A stretch of DNA of 64,000 bases from Novosphingobium sp. Lineage in GTDB: Bacteria > Pseudomonadota > Alphaproteobacteria > Sphingomonadales > Sphingomonadaceae. The notes under the pieces were generated by a model. That model did not search any database. It was not told the DNA's origin and saw only the letters and a program-made list of their open reading frames with translations. Positions 38,394 to 50,829 of the stretch are shown piece by piece. A program made the translations under genes and the position numbers. Numbering within the stretch: the stretch's first letter is position 1; every line of letters begins with the position of its first letter. The stretch is taken from assembly GCA_024236215.1 (NCBI GenBank), contig JACKKX010000002.1:186001-250000 (forward strand), given 5' to 3'.

Positions 38394-38821
38394 CGTCCTT
38401 GCCTGAACGGCTCCATCGGCTGGGTGAAATAGCGCGCCCAGACATAGCGCCACGGGATGATGAAATAGGCGATGACGATCCCAATGCAGTCGTTGAACAG
38501 GCCTTGAAACTCAAGATTCCAATTACCCGCCAGCCAGGCCCTGAAGGCAACCAGCGTCAGCCAGATCGTTTTCCAGGCGGTTTCATAGAGCATCAATGGC
38601 AGCATCTGGAGCGGATAGCGTACGCCAAGCAAGCTCATCAGCGCGAGTGCCGCCAGCATCGATTTGGCAAGGCCCCATTGCAGCGGCTGGCCTGTGACCT
38701 CGAACAGCAGCCGGTACCACACGAACCCGCCCATGAAGCAGGCCATCAGCAGGAACAGCAGACGCATGGCGTTGATCCGCCAGGTTGCGACGGGAGGAAG
38801 GTCAGCGGGCAAGGTGTTCAT
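38390..38821 (-). CDS. Four-helix membrane protein of unknown function
   Basis: 143 residues from the ATG at 38821, with GGAG 7 bases upstream. Four hydrophobic segments are evident: [49 protein letters not shown] and [17 protein letters not shown]. The C-terminus is short and basic. No family is recognised. A dyad at 38850-38869 lies in its promoter region. Confidence 0.75.
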   Translation of the reverse strand: MNTLPADLPPVATWRINAMRLLFLLMACFMGGFVWYRLLFEVTGQPLQWGLAKSMLAALALMSLLGVRYPLQMLPLMLYETAWKTIWLTLVAFRAWLAGNWNLEFQGLFNDCIGIVIAYFIIPWRYVWARYFTQPMEPFRQGR

Positions 38822-38849
38822 GCGGGATCTCCAGCGCATCGGGACAATG

Positions 38850-38869
38850 TGTATTGCTGTCATAATACA
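38850..38869. promoter_or_regulatory. Inverted repeat TGTATT-N8-AATACA
   Basis: A perfect 6-bp dyad in the AT-rich gap between the divergently read membrane-protein gene (starting at 38821) and smpB (38939). Its position and symmetry suit an operator for a dimeric repressor, most likely acting on the membrane-protein gene. No regulator gene is adjacent. Confidence 0.4.
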
Positions 38870-38938
38870 ATAACATTGGCAAGTGCGGGATTTGCCCCGT
38901 TCCCTTTTCCCCTTTCACCCCCTACATGCCCCCCAATC

Positions 38939-39421
38939 ATGGCCCGTCCCACCCACGCCCAGTTCGACAAGAAGAAAGTGGTCGCCGAAAACCGGCGGGC
39001 GCGGTTCGATTACCATATCGACGAGACGCTTGAGGCCGGGATCGCGCTGACCGGGACCGAGGTGAAGAGTCTGCGTTTTGGCGAAGGATCGATCGGCGAG
39101 TCCTATGCCGAGGTCAAGAATGGTGAGGTCTGGCTGGTCAATTCCAACGTTCCCGAATTCAGCCACGGCAACCGCTTCAACCATGAACCCAAGCGGCCCC
39201 GCAAGCTGCTGCTCCACCGCCGCGAGGTCGATCGGCTGCAGGGTGCGGTTGAGCGCAAGGGGATGACGCTGGTGCCGCTTTCGGTCTATTTCAACAGCCG
39301 CGGCCGGGCCAAGGTCGAGCTGGCCCTGGCCAAGGGCAAGAACGTTGCGGACAAGCGCGCGACGATCAAGGAACGCGACTGGAAGCGGGATCAGCAGCGG
39401 ATTATGCGGGACTACAAATGA
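38939..39421 (+). CDS. smpB: SsrA-binding protein SmpB
   Basis: 160 residues. SmpB binds tmRNA and delivers it to stalled ribosomes. [53 protein letters not shown] and a basic C-terminal tail ([20 protein letters not shown]) are the family pattern. The start at 38939 gives the normal length. The tmRNA gene itself was not found in the window. Its stop overlaps the DUF2062 start (ATGA). Confidence 0.97.
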   Translation: MARPTHAQFDKKKVVAENRRARFDYHIDETLEAGIALTGTEVKSLRFGEGSIGESYAEVKNGEVWLVNSNVPEFSHGNRFNHEPKRPRKLLLHRREVDRLQGAVERKGMTLVPLSVYFNSRGRAKVELALAKGKNVADKRATIKERDWKRDQQRIMRDYK

Positions 39422-39990
39422 GCACCTTCGCATCCCGCACCGTCAACTGGTTCAAGGGCCACGTGCCGACCCGCGAAGAGCTGGAACGCAACCGCTGGAT
39501 CAAGCCTTTTGCCAAGCATGTCCTGCGCAGCGACCTGTGGCGCTTCAACCGCCGTTCGGTGCCGCGCGGTATGGCGCTGGGGCTGTTCGTGGGGATCATG
39601 ATTCCGCTGGCCCATTTCATCACCGCCACCTTGCTGGCGGTGTTCGTGCGGGCCAACATTCCGGTTGCGCTGGCGGCAACCTTCATCGGCTTTCCCGCTT
39701 TCCTGCCAGTGATCGTTTATGCCGCCGACCGGGTCGGCAACTTCCTGCTCAGGGTCGATGCGATGACCGTGGTTGCGCCGGTCAGCCAGACCATGCAGGC
39801 AACCGAGACCGACCATCTGCTCGCGATCCTCACCCAGAAGGGGCCGACCGTGGCTTTCGGCATGTTCGTGATCGCGACGGTGTTTGCGGCGGTGGGCTAT
39901 CTGTTCACCTCGTTCGGCTGGCGCTGGTGGATCGGGCGCAAGCGCGCGCAGCGGCTGGCCGAAGCGCGGATGCGGGAACCGGCGGGATGA
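39418..39990 (+). CDS. DUF2062 membrane protein
   Basis: 190 residues, coupled to smpB (ATGA) upstream and to cckA (ATGA) downstream. The N-terminal [20 protein letters not shown] and the first membrane helix [16 protein letters not shown] match the DUF2062 family; two or three further helices follow ([20 protein letters not shown] and [19 protein letters not shown]). Function unknown. Position in a smpB-cckA operon is the main hint. Confidence 0.85.
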   Translation: MSTFASRTVNWFKGHVPTREELERNRWIKPFAKHVLRSDLWRFNRRSVPRGMALGLFVGIMIPLAHFITATLLAVFVRANIPVALAATFIGFPAFLPVIVYAADRVGNFLLRVDAMTVVAPVSQTMQATETDHLLAILTQKGPTVAFGMFVIATVFAAVGYLFTSFGWRWWIGRKRAQRLAEARMREPAG

Positions 39991-42413
39991 AGGCAGCGGC
40001 CGCTCCCGCGCGCGCCGCTCCGCTCGAGCGCCTGGCGCTTGGCCTTGCCGCGCTGGCGAGCGGAGCGATCGTCTGGGCCGCGAGTGGGCAGTTGGTGGTG
40101 GTGGCAGGCTTCGCGGCTGGCCTGATCGCCCTGGGAGCGCTGGCCTGGGTGCTTGGACGCCCGCGCGCCGTCGCCGCCGAGCCGGGCTATGCCATGCCCG
40201 ACTGGTCAGTGACGGTAACCGCGATCGACCGCGCCGATGCGGCGGTGGCGATCACCGACCGCGCCGGTCGGCTGGTCTGCGCCAATCCGCGCTACGAGGA
40301 GTGGTTCGGCGCGGGCCATGCCCCGCCGCGCCTTGCCGCGGACAACGCCTCGCTCGAACGCCTGGCCAAGGCTGGCCGGTCGGCCTGGCGCGATGGCAAG
40401 GGCAGTGCCGATCTGATCGAGAGCCCGACCGGGCGGTGGAAGGCCAGTGCGCTGCGTTCGGGCCGGGGCGACGACTATCTGGTCTGGACCTTCGCCCCGC
40501 TGTCTTCGCCCGATCCGGTGGCCGAACTGGTCCCGCACCTCGATGGCAAGATGGGACGGGCGCTGGCCCAGGCGGGGTTCAGTCTGGCGATTGTCGATCC
40601 CGATGGCACGGTGCGCGCGGCGAGCGCCGGTTTTGCCCAGCGCGCCACTGGCGATGCCAATGCCCAGTTGATCGGCCAGCCCTTCGTCGCGCTGCTGCGC
40701 CAGGACGAGGGGGATCGCATCACCTGGGCCCGCGATGGCAAGAAGGGCGCGCCGCTTTCGCTGTTCTACCTGCCGGTGGCCGATCCCGATGCCCCCGGCT
40801 CGCCCGACTATGAGGCGACGCCCTCGCTGATCCTGATCGCCGATCACGGCGTTGGGCTGGGCGGCGGCGCGGGCGAGACCACCGCCGCCGTGCCCCACCT
40901 CGAGGCGCTGATCGGTCCTCTGCCGCTGGGCCTGGCGATGGCCGACCGCGACGGGCGGCTGCTGTTTGCCAACCCCGCCTTCATGCGCGCCACCGGCCGC
41001 GAGGGCGAGGTGGTGCCGATCTACCCCACCGATCTGGTGGTGCAGGAAGACAAGGGCCCGCTGTCCGACACGATCCGCCGCTATGCGCAGGGGCCGGCGG
41101 CGAGCGGGGATATTGCGGTGCGGCTCAAGGGCCAGCCGGAAGAACCGGTTTCGCTGAGCCTTGCCGGAGTGCGCGGGCTGGGTGAGGCCTCGGTGCTGCT
41201 CAGCCTGACCGACAGCAGCGAGGAATCCCGGCTCAAGCGGCAGGTTGCCCAGGCCACCAAGATGCAGGCCGTGGGCCAGCTGGCGGGCGGCGTGGCGCAC
41301 GATTTCAACAATGTGCTGACCGCGATCCTGGGTACCTGCGATCTGATGCTGCTGCGCCATACCCCCGGTGACAGCGACTATGACGATATCCAGCAGATCC
41401 GCGCCAACTCCAACCGCGCCGCCAGCCTGACCCGGCAATTGCTGGCCTTCTCGCGCCAGCAGACGCTGCGGCCAGAGGTGCTGCAATTGCCCGATGTGGT
41501 CTCCGACGTTTCGCATCTCCTGAAACGGCTGATCGGTGAGAAGATCCAGCTTTCCGTTACTCACGATCGCGATCTCGGCCCGGTCCGCGCCGATCCGACC
41601 CAGCTTGAGCAGGTGATCGTCAATCTGGCGGTCAACGCCCGCGATGCGATCCTGGCCAAGGGCGATGGCGGCGGCAAGGTTTCGCTCGCCACCCGGCGGG
41701 TCAGTGCCGCGCAGGTGCGCGCGATGCCCGGCGGGATCATGCCCCAGGCCGATTATACCGCGCTGGTGGTGGAAGATACCGGCACCGGAATTCCCGCCGA
41801 TCACCTCAGCAAGATCTTCGAACCCTTCTTCACCACCAAGGAGCAAGGAAAGGGCACCGGCCTCGGCCTTTCGACCGTATACGGCATCGTCAAGCAATCG
41901 GGCGGGTTCATCTTTGCCGAGAGCGATCACGGCAAGGGCACCCGGTTCACCGTCTACCTGCCGGTACACCATGCCGGGCCCGGCCAGTCCCAGGCCTCCG
42001 TTCGGGCCGAGTTGCCTGAAGCCAGCGCGCAGCAATGGTCGGGCGGCGGGCGCATCCTGCTGGTCGAGGACGAGGACATGGTCCGCGCCGTCGCCCAGCG
42101 CGCGCTGACCCGCGCCGGTTATGAAGTGACCGTGGCCTCGGACGGCGACGAGGGGCTGGAATTGGTCGAGGCCGGGGGCGAGTTCGATCTGGTGGTGTCC
42201 GACGTGGCCATGCCCGCGATGGACGGCCCCTCGATGGCCCGCGAAATCCGCAAGCTGCACCCGGCGATGCCAGTGCTGTTCATGTCGGGCTATGCCGAAG
42301 AACAGCTGCGCAAGGAAATCGACATCGACGGGGTGCACTTCCTGCCCAAGCCGTTCTCGGTCCAGCAGATCGGCGACAAGGTCGGCGCGGTGCTTGGGGC
42401 GGAGAAGGGGTAA
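39987..42413 (+). CDS. cckA: Cell-cycle hybrid histidine kinase CckA
   Basis: 808 residues. Two N-terminal membrane helices (about 17-60) and two PAS-like regions (about 70-150 and 200-390) precede the kinase. The phosphorylated histidine is His438 in GGVAHDFNNVLTAILGTCD. The ATPase boxes are NLAVNARDA, VEDTGTGIPADHLSKIFEPF and GKGTGLGLSTVYGIV. A C-terminal receiver has its phospho-acceptor Asp739 in LVVSDVAMP, with KPFS near the end. In related bacteria CckA feeds ChpT, which phosphorylates CtrA and CpdR. The ATG overlaps the DUF2062 stop. cpdR lies 13 kb downstream in this window. Confidence 0.93.
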   Translation: MKAAAAPARAAPLERLALGLAALASGAIVWAASGQLVVVAGFAAGLIALGALAWVLGRPRAVAAEPGYAMPDWSVTVTAIDRADAAVAITDRAGRLVCANPRYEEWFGAGHAPPRLAADNASLERLAKAGRSAWRDGKGSADLIESPTGRWKASALRSGRGDDYLVWTFAPLSSPDPVAELVPHLDGKMGRALAQAGFSLAIVDPDGTVRAASAGFAQRATGDANAQLIGQPFVALLRQDEGDRITWARDGKKGAPLSLFYLPVADPDAPGSPDYEATPSLILIADHGVGLGGGAGETTAAVPHLEALIGPLPLGLAMADRDGRLLFANPAFMRATGREGEVVPIYPTDLVVQEDKGPLSDTIRRYAQGPAASGDIAVRLKGQPEEPVSLSLAGVRGLGEASVLLSLTDSSEESRLKRQVAQATKMQAVGQLAGGVAHDFNNVLTAILGTCDLMLLRHTPGDSDYDDIQQIRANSNRAASLTRQLLAFSRQQTLRPEVLQLPDVVSDVSHLLKRLIGEKIQLSVTHDRDLGPVRADPTQLEQVIVNLAVNARDAILAKGDGGGKVSLATRRVSAAQVRAMPGGIMPQADYTALVVEDTGTGIPADHLSKIFEPFFTTKEQGKGTGLGLSTVYGIVKQSGGFIFAESDHGKGTRFTVYLPVHHAGPGQSQASVRAELPEASAQQWSGGGRILLVEDEDMVRAVAQRALTRAGYEVTVASDGDEGLELVEAGGEFDLVVSDVAMPAMDGPSMAREIRKLHPAMPVLFMSGYAEEQLRKEIDIDGVHFLPKPFSVQQIGDKVGAVLGAEKG

Positions 42414-42446
42414 CGGGCGGGAAACGGGCGGCCGTGGACGCAGTAC

Positions 42447-43583
42447 CTATCGCCGCCTGGTAACCGCGCCAAGCAGGCGGGCCATGATCGGCTCGCGGTG
42501 GGTTTCGAACACCCGGATCGCCTTGTTGTAGGGCGCCTCGCGCGCCTCGTCGTAGCCTGAGCGGGCGGGCACGACTTCGCTCCACAGCAGATCGCAGCCG
42601 GGGTAGGGCAGCAGCCCGCGCACCGCCGTCTGCGCTTGCGGAGCAAGCGCGGCGAAGTGTTCGCGCAGTTGCGCAAGGCAGTGGACGCGGAATTGCGAGA
42701 CCGGCAAGCGGCGATAGCGCGCGCCCTGAACGGTCATGGCGAAAGTCGCCTCGCCCCGGGCGAAGGCAAGCGCGTTCTCGCGCAGTTGCACCAGGTGGGT
42801 TTCGGCGAGCTCGCGCAGCAGGGGTTCGGCATCTTCGGGCACCCGGTCGAGAAAGGCCGGAGACTCGTTCAGCGAACCCGCGTTCCACATCCGCGCAACC
42901 CATTCGAACACTGCCGGGGCGCGGCTGCGCATAATCTCTGCCGGGGTGGGATCTTGCCCGAAATGGCGGAACATCGGCCCCATCATTCCGTAGTCGGCGA
43001 TCGAGGGCGCGGTGCCGAGCAGGAAGGGCCGCGCGGCGAGCATCGCGCTCATGGCATCGAGGGCGGCCAGGTAGCCGCTCTCGACATGGGGGCTCGTGCT
43101 CTCGTCTACCCCGTCGCGCACGACGAAGCTTTGCCGCTGGCGCCGCTTCATCATCGTGCGCCGAAGCACACGCGGCGCGGGGAGGTGCGAGGTGACCTCG
43201 TCGGCCAGGATGCGGGAAAGCAGCTCGCGGTCGTGCTCATAGCTCCAGCGGAAATGCATCGCCGCGCGCCACAGCCACTCGTCGGCATAGTCCTCGATCA
43301 GCCGGGCGATGAACCCCACCACCGGGTCTGGCGGCAGTACCGGCCGGTAGGGGAATTCGCCTTCGAATGCCTGGATGATCGCGGTGCTGTCCGACATCCA
43401 GCGCCCGTCCGCGCGCTCGATCAGCGGTACCTGCACCGCACCGGCAAGCGCGCGGATCCGCCGCGCATCGGCGAAGGGGTGCTCCATGGCATAGGGAATG
43501 CGCTTGTAGCGCAGGTAGGCCTCGATCTTGCCGGTGAAATAGGAAACGCTCACGCCCCACAGTTTCATCGTTTCGTTGCCCAT
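42447..43583 (-). CDS. Glutathione S-transferase family protein
   Basis: 378 residues, longer than the usual 200-230. The N-terminal thioredoxin-fold part reads LWGVSVSYFTGKIEAYLRYK, then VQVPLIERADGRWMSDSTAI, where the Val-Pro and Asp-Ser-Thr contact glutathione in GSTs. The C-terminal domain carries a typical helix (SIADYGMMGPMFRHFG), and about 130 extra residues follow it. The extended form resembles GST-like proteins of sphingomonads with unknown substrates. Converges on cckA and is divergent from recA. Confidence 0.8.
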   Translation of the reverse strand: MGNETMKLWGVSVSYFTGKIEAYLRYKRIPYAMEHPFADARRIRALAGAVQVPLIERADGRWMSDSTAIIQAFEGEFPYRPVLPPDPVVGFIARLIEDYADEWLWRAAMHFRWSYEHDRELLSRILADEVTSHLPAPRVLRRTMMKRRQRQSFVVRDGVDESTSPHVESGYLAALDAMSAMLAARPFLLGTAPSIADYGMMGPMFRHFGQDPTPAEIMRSRAPAVFEWVARMWNAGSLNESPAFLDRVPEDAEPLLRELAETHLVQLRENALAFARGEATFAMTVQGARYRRLPVSQFRVHCLAQLREHFAALAPQAQTAVRGLLPYPGCDLLWSEVVPARSGYDEAREAPYNKAIRVFETHREPIMARLLGAVTRRR

Positions 43584-43760
43584 GGCGGCTTTCCTACTCC
43601 GCGTCTTGTTGTCACACCGGTACTATCGAAAAGGAGGCATGTATCGGCAAGGGCAATTTCGGAGCTGACTGAATTCTGACCCGAGCGCCTCCTCCCGGCT
43701 TTTTCCTTCTTGACCCTGTCCAGTGTGTCCAGTGTACCTGATTTTAAACACTTTTTCCTT

Positions 43761-43775
43761 GTTCTGAAAATGTTC
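43761..43775 (+). promoter_or_regulatory. LexA (SOS) box upstream of recA
   Basis: GTTCTGAAAATGTTC has two GTTC repeats seven bases apart, the alphaproteobacterial LexA site, 89 bases before the recA ATG. A second dyad, TTGTTC-TCATG-GAACAA (43787-43803), lies in the leader and may form a hairpin or be another protein site. Confidence 0.85.
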
Positions 43776-43864
43776 CAGTTCCCCTCTTGTTCTCATGGAA
43801 CAAACGCGGTACATGAGTCGCAGTTGACCTCCTCGGTCAGCGGGTTAGGTGAAGGGGACAAGTC

Positions 43865-44932
43865 ATGGGTGCACAGCTCAAGCTGATTCAGGAAGGCAAG
43901 GACAGCATGGACCGGCAGAAGGCGCTCGAAGCGGCGCTGGCGCAGATCGATCGCGCATTTGGCAAGGGCTCGGCGATGAAGCTGGGCTCGAAGGAAGCGA
44001 TGGAGGTGGAGGCGATCTCCACCGGCTCGCTCGGGCTCGATATTGCGCTCGGCATCGGCGGTCTGCCGCGCGGCCGGGTGATCGAGATTTACGGGCCCGA
44101 AAGCTCGGGCAAGACCACGCTGGCGCTCCACGCAATTGCCGAGGCGCAGAAGGGTGGCGGCACTGCGGCCTTCGTCGATGCCGAACACGCGCTCGATCCG
44201 GTTTACGCCAGAAAGCTCGGGGTGGATATCGACGAGCTGATCGTTTCGCAGCCCGATACCGGTGAGCAGGCGCTTGAGATCGTCGATACCCTGGTGCGCT
44301 CGAACGCGATCGACGTGCTGGTGGTGGATTCGGTCGCCGCGCTGGTTCCCCGGGCGGAAATCGAGGGTGAGATGGGCGATAGCCACGTCGGCCTTCAGGC
44401 CCGGTTGATGAGCCAGGCGCTCCGGAAGCTGACCGGTTCGATCAGCCGCTCGCGCTGCATGGTGATCTTCATCAACCAGGTGCGGATGAAGATCGGGGTG
44501 ATGTATGGCAACCCGGAAACCACCACCGGGGGCAACGCGCTCAAGTTCTACGCCTCGGTCCGGCTCGACATCCGCCGCACCGGCCAGATCAAGGACCGTG
44601 ACGATATCGTTGGCAACACCACCCGGGTGAAGGTGGTCAAGAACAAGGTCGCCCCGCCCTTCAAGCAGGTCGAATTCGACATCATGTACGGCGAGGGGAT
44701 CTCCAAGATCGGCGAGATTCTCGATCTCGGGGTCAAGGCCGGAATTGTCGAGAAGTCGGGCGCCTGGTTCTCCTACGATTCGATCCGGATCGGCCAGGGG
44801 CGCGAAAACGCCAAGCAGTACCTCAAGGACAATCCCGAAATTTGCGACCGGCTGGAGGCTGCGATCCGCGGCCAGACCGATGGTCTTGCCGGGGAGATGA
44901 TGACCGGTCCGGACGCGGACGAGGAAGTCTGA
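43865..44932 (+). CDS. recA: Recombinase RecA
   Basis: 355 residues, full length. RecA forms filaments on single-stranded DNA for strand exchange and triggers LexA self-cleavage. The Walker A motif is GPESSGKTT (about 77-85), with IEIYG before it. The L1/L2 loop region reads [20 protein letters not shown] and [20 protein letters not shown], and the C-terminus is acidic (GPDADEEV). The promoter carries a LexA box. Confidence 0.98.
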   Translation: MGAQLKLIQEGKDSMDRQKALEAALAQIDRAFGKGSAMKLGSKEAMEVEAISTGSLGLDIALGIGGLPRGRVIEIYGPESSGKTTLALHAIAEAQKGGGTAAFVDAEHALDPVYARKLGVDIDELIVSQPDTGEQALEIVDTLVRSNAIDVLVVDSVAALVPRAEIEGEMGDSHVGLQARLMSQALRKLTGSISRSRCMVIFINQVRMKIGVMYGNPETTTGGNALKFYASVRLDIRRTGQIKDRDDIVGNTTRVKVVKNKVAPPFKQVEFDIMYGEGISKIGEILDLGVKAGIVEKSGAWFSYDSIRIGQGRENAKQYLKDNPEICDRLEAAIRGQTDGLAGEMMTGPDADEEV

Positions 44933-44984
44933 TCCCTGAAGAATTCCGGGGCGCGGCAGCTGTTCGCGGCACCCGGGGTTGAAC

Positions 44985-45027
44985 GGAAGGCGTCCCCGGT
45001 CCCCAACCACCCTCGGGGGCGTCTTCC
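44985..45027. terminator. Strong hairpin after recA
   Basis: Arms at 44985-44997 and 45015-45027 (GGAAGGCGTCCCC and GGGGGCGTCTTCC) form 13 pairs as RNA, two of them G-U, around a 17-base loop. It starts 53 bases past the recA stop and lies before the 3' end of the convergent gene. There is no U-tract on the recA side; three Ts follow on the other strand. Confidence 0.5.
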
Positions 45028-45088
45028 AAACACCAGGACCGGCGCGGCTCCCCAGCGGATGCCGCGCCGGTTTCGGGTTTGTGGGCGG

Positions 45089-47146
45089 TCAGTGCGCTTC
45101 GGCCGCTCGCGCCTTGACCACCTCTTCGGCATGCTTGCCGCCCAGTTCGGCCAGATGGTCGAATTCGGCGGTGAAGCTCGCCAGGCCCTGGCTGAGCGAG
45201 CGCAGTTCGGCATCGAGGCCATGAACCGCGCTTTCAGGAAGCAGCGCCTCGACCCGTTCCCACCGCTCCCATTCGGGGTGCGGCGAAAGGCCCAGGATCT
45301 GCCCCCGCCGCGCCGACAGAACCGAACCGGCCTTGGACGCGGTTCCGCCAGGCGTGTCGACCGTCACCCTGACGATAGGCTCGAGCAGATAGGGCGCGGC
45401 CTGGGCCAGGGCATCGGCCATCGCCATCCGCCCGGCGATCCTGAATGCCAGTTCGGAGCTGTCAACCGCGTGGAACGAGCCATCGACCAGCGTCACCGCG
45501 ACATCGACCACCGGAAAGCCCAGCGGCCCGCGCTCCATCGCGTCCCTGATCCCGGCCTCGACCGCAGGGATGTACTGCCGGGGGATCGCTCCGCCGGTGA
45601 TCTTGTCCTCGAAGGCAAATCCTTCGCCCCGCTCCAGCGGGCGTAGCTCGATCACGCAGTCACCGTATTGCCCGTGCCCGCCCGACTGCTTCTTGTGCCG
45701 CCCGCGCACCGAGGCGTTCTTGCGGATCGATTCGCGGTAGGCGGTGCGGGGGGCATGGCTATCGACCGCGACCCCGTAGCGCCGCTGCAACCGCCCGACC
45801 ACCACCGCCAGATGCTCATCGTTGATCCCCCGCAGGATCGTTTCGTGGCTGGCATCGTCCTGATGCCACTCGAGCGCCGGATCCTCCTCGCACAGCCGGT
45901 GCAGTGCGGTGGAAAGCTTGACGTCGTCCTTGCGATCACGGGTGGTAATCGCGATTGCGGCGTTGCGCGCCGGATATGTCACTTCGGGCGGGGCTGCCAG
46001 GGCAGCGCCCTTGCGGCCCAGCATCATTCCGGTCCTTGCGCCTTCGACCTTGGCCACGGCAACCACATCGCCCGGGGCGGCGGCGGCCTGCTTGGCGGTC
46101 TTCTCGCCCTGCACGAAGAACAACGAGCCGCTCCGCTCGGAATTTCCCTCGACCACCAGCTCGTCGCCTTCGGCAATCGCTTCGCCCAGCACGCGTCCCA
46201 ACACCAGCCGACCCATTGCCCCGCCATTGGCGATCTTGAACACGTGGAGTGCGCCGCCGCCGCGCACACCCATACGCTCGGCGGCAGCGGAAGGGGAGGG
46301 TGCTTCATGGCGCAGCAGCTTGAGCAGACGGTGGACGCCGCCATCGCTGAGCGCCGAGCCGAGGATGACCGGCACTACCTTGTTCCCCGCCGTATCAGCG
46401 GCAAGATCGGCCATTACCGTTGCCCTGTCCGGTACCTCGTCCATCAGCAGCGCTTCCATCAGCGCGTCGTCGAAATCGGCCAGGGTCTCCAGCAGGTGGG
46501 TGCGATCCTCCTTTTCGAGCGCGGCCAGTTCGCCGGGAATCTCGACCCGCTCGCTCTCCTTGCCGGGGCGATAGCGGTAGGCGCGTTCCAGCGCGAGATC
46601 GACATAGCCGGTCACCTGATCGCCCTCGCGGATCGGGATCTGGCGCAGCGCCAGCGGCTCGCGGCTCATCGGTTGAAGCTCGGAGATCAAGGAATGAATT
46701 GTACCGGCCCGGGCGTGCTCGATCTTGTTGACGAAGATCGCGTGCGGCACGCCAAGATCGTCAAGGCGCCGCAGCACCGGCTCGGCCAGCATTGCGCGTT
46801 CCGGTGCCGGATCGATCACCACGAGCGCCAGGTCGGCAGATTGCAGCGCGGCGAGTCCATCGGCGGCAAAGCCGGTTCCGCCGGGCAACTCGACCAGCGC
46901 AAAGTGATCGCCCATGTAGTCGAAATGCATCAGGTTGATTTCGGTGGAGCCGCCGCGCGCGCGGGCCTCGGGGCTGGCGTCGCCAACGCTCGATCCCGCT
47001 TCGACGCTTCCTTGCCGACTGGTCGCGCCGCTCGAAAACAACAGCGCTTCGGCAAGGCTGGTCTTGCCCGTGCCAGCCGGCCCCACCAGCGCGACCACAC
47101 GGGTTGCTGCTCTACCGGCTGTCGCACCTGCCTGGTTGTTGCCCAT
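45089..47146 (-). CDS. Elongation factor G-like protein with degenerate GTPase motifs
   Basis: 685 residues from the ATG at 47146, preceded by GGAGGAGG. All EF-G domains seem present: the G domain (1-270), then beta-barrel and alpha/beta domains, with the C-terminal ARRGQILGLSPHPEWERWER and KASVRGRHKKQ-like region (NASVRGRHKKQSGGHGQYGD). The G1 loop is GPAGTGKTS (22-30). G3, normally D-x-P-G-H, is ELPGG (86-90), so the catalytic histidine is Gly. G4 is NKIE (140-143) instead of NKID. It resembles the EF-G2-type paralogues that bind GTP but may not turn it over; a role at the ribosome is inferred. Confidence 0.85.
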   Translation of the reverse strand: MGNNQAGATAGRAATRVVALVGPAGTGKTSLAEALLFSSGATSRQGSVEAGSSVGDASPEARARGGSTEINLMHFDYMGDHFALVELPGGTGFAADGLAALQSADLALVVIDPAPERAMLAEPVLRRLDDLGVPHAIFVNKIEHARAGTIHSLISELQPMSREPLALRQIPIREGDQVTGYVDLALERAYRYRPGKESERVEIPGELAALEKEDRTHLLETLADFDDALMEALLMDEVPDRATVMADLAADTAGNKVVPVILGSALSDGGVHRLLKLLRHEAPSPSAAAERMGVRGGGALHVFKIANGGAMGRLVLGRVLGEAIAEGDELVVEGNSERSGSLFFVQGEKTAKQAAAAPGDVVAVAKVEGARTGMMLGRKGAALAAPPEVTYPARNAAIAITTRDRKDDVKLSTALHRLCEEDPALEWHQDDASHETILRGINDEHLAVVVGRLQRRYGVAVDSHAPRTAYRESIRKNASVRGRHKKQSGGHGQYGDCVIELRPLERGEGFAFEDKITGGAIPRQYIPAVEAGIRDAMERGPLGFPVVDVAVTLVDGSFHAVDSSELAFRIAGRMAMADALAQAAPYLLEPIVRVTVDTPGGTASKAGSVLSARRGQILGLSPHPEWERWERVEALLPESAVHGLDAELRSLSQGLASFTAEFDHLAELGGKHAEEVVKARAAEAH

Positions 47147-47306
47147 CTTCCGCCTCCTCCTGATTGAAGGCGCGCCGGGCGCTTTTGCCTGCACTCGGAC
47201 GCGCAAGGACTGGGCCGATGCTGGAACTCGCGCCAATGAGTCGCAAGCGAATTCTTCACCTTGATTGTTGCTTGCCGCGCAACTGCTGTGCGCATAGCTT
47301 CAAGGC

Positions 47307-48128
47307 ATGACGACAGGCAGTGACTGGCAGGCCCAGGTTGGGCGCACATGGGCGGAGAACTTCGCGCTTACGGATCGTTCGTTCGCAGGGCTGACCCAGC
47401 GGCTGCTCGAACGAATCGGGGAGCGCCCCGGCGGGCAAGTGGTCGATCTGGGTTGCGGCGCGGGAGAACTCGCTCTGGCAGTGGCAAGGATGCGGCCCGG
47501 CGCACGGGTGATCGGGCTCGATGTATCGGCCGACCTGGTTGCCGCGGCCCAGGCCAGGGGAAGCGGACAGCACGGCAACGTGGAATTCGAACTCAGCGAT
47601 GCCGCAGCATGGCGCAAGGCGGGGTTCACGCCCGATCTGTTGGTGTCCCGCCACGGCGTGATGTTTTTCGACGATCCCGTCGGCGCTTTCTCATCGATCC
47701 GCCAGGGCAGCGCAGCGGGCGCATCGCTGGTTTTCTCGTGTTTTCGCGCGCCCAGCGCCAACCCATGGGCCATGGGCATGGCGGCGCAATTGGGATTGCC
47801 TCCGGCTGCCGATCCCCGCGCACCCGGCCCCTTCGCCTTTGCCGATCAGGACCATGTTCAAGGGATACTTGGGGGCGCCGGTTGGACCGAAATCGAGTTT
47901 GAGCCGGTTGACTTCGCCTATGTTGCGGGGATGGGCGAGGATCCGGTTGAGGATGCGATGAGCTTCTTCCGCCGGATCGGTCCAGCGGCGCCGGTCCTGG
48001 CTGCGCTTGCTGGCGAGGCGCGCGATGAGACCGAGGGCAAACTGCGCGGCTGGCTGGAGCAGCACCGCAGCGGCAATCTGGTGGCGCTGAGCGCGGCGGC
48101 ATGGATTGTTTCGGCGCGGAACGGCTGA
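47307..48128 (+). CDS. Class I SAM-dependent methyltransferase
   Basis: 273 residues. The N-terminal [20 protein letters not shown] is a typical lead-in to UbiE/YcgJ-like enzymes. SAM motif I is [18 protein letters not shown] (about 44-61), motif II ends in [13 protein letters not shown], and [12 protein letters not shown] corresponds to the post-motif with the catalytic loop. Substrate unknown. It is divergent from the EF-G-like gene (160 bases apart) and is followed by alaS after 52 bases. Confidence 0.85.
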   Translation: MTTGSDWQAQVGRTWAENFALTDRSFAGLTQRLLERIGERPGGQVVDLGCGAGELALAVARMRPGARVIGLDVSADLVAAAQARGSGQHGNVEFELSDAAAWRKAGFTPDLLVSRHGVMFFDDPVGAFSSIRQGSAAGASLVFSCFRAPSANPWAMGMAAQLGLPPAADPRAPGPFAFADQDHVQGILGGAGWTEIEFEPVDFAYVAGMGEDPVEDAMSFFRRIGPAAPVLAALAGEARDETEGKLRGWLEQHRSGNLVALSAAAWIVSARNG

Positions 48129-48180
48129 CCTTGCCTTCGCGCTTGCCGGGCATTCGCCTCTGTCCTATCGGCGGCGGGCT

Positions 48181-50825
<2,645 letters not shown>

Positions 50826-50829
<4 letters not shown>

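Noticed and set aside
43623..43814. 63-codon frame antisense to the recA promoter
   Set aside because: It covers the LexA box and leader, has no ribosome site and no family resemblance.
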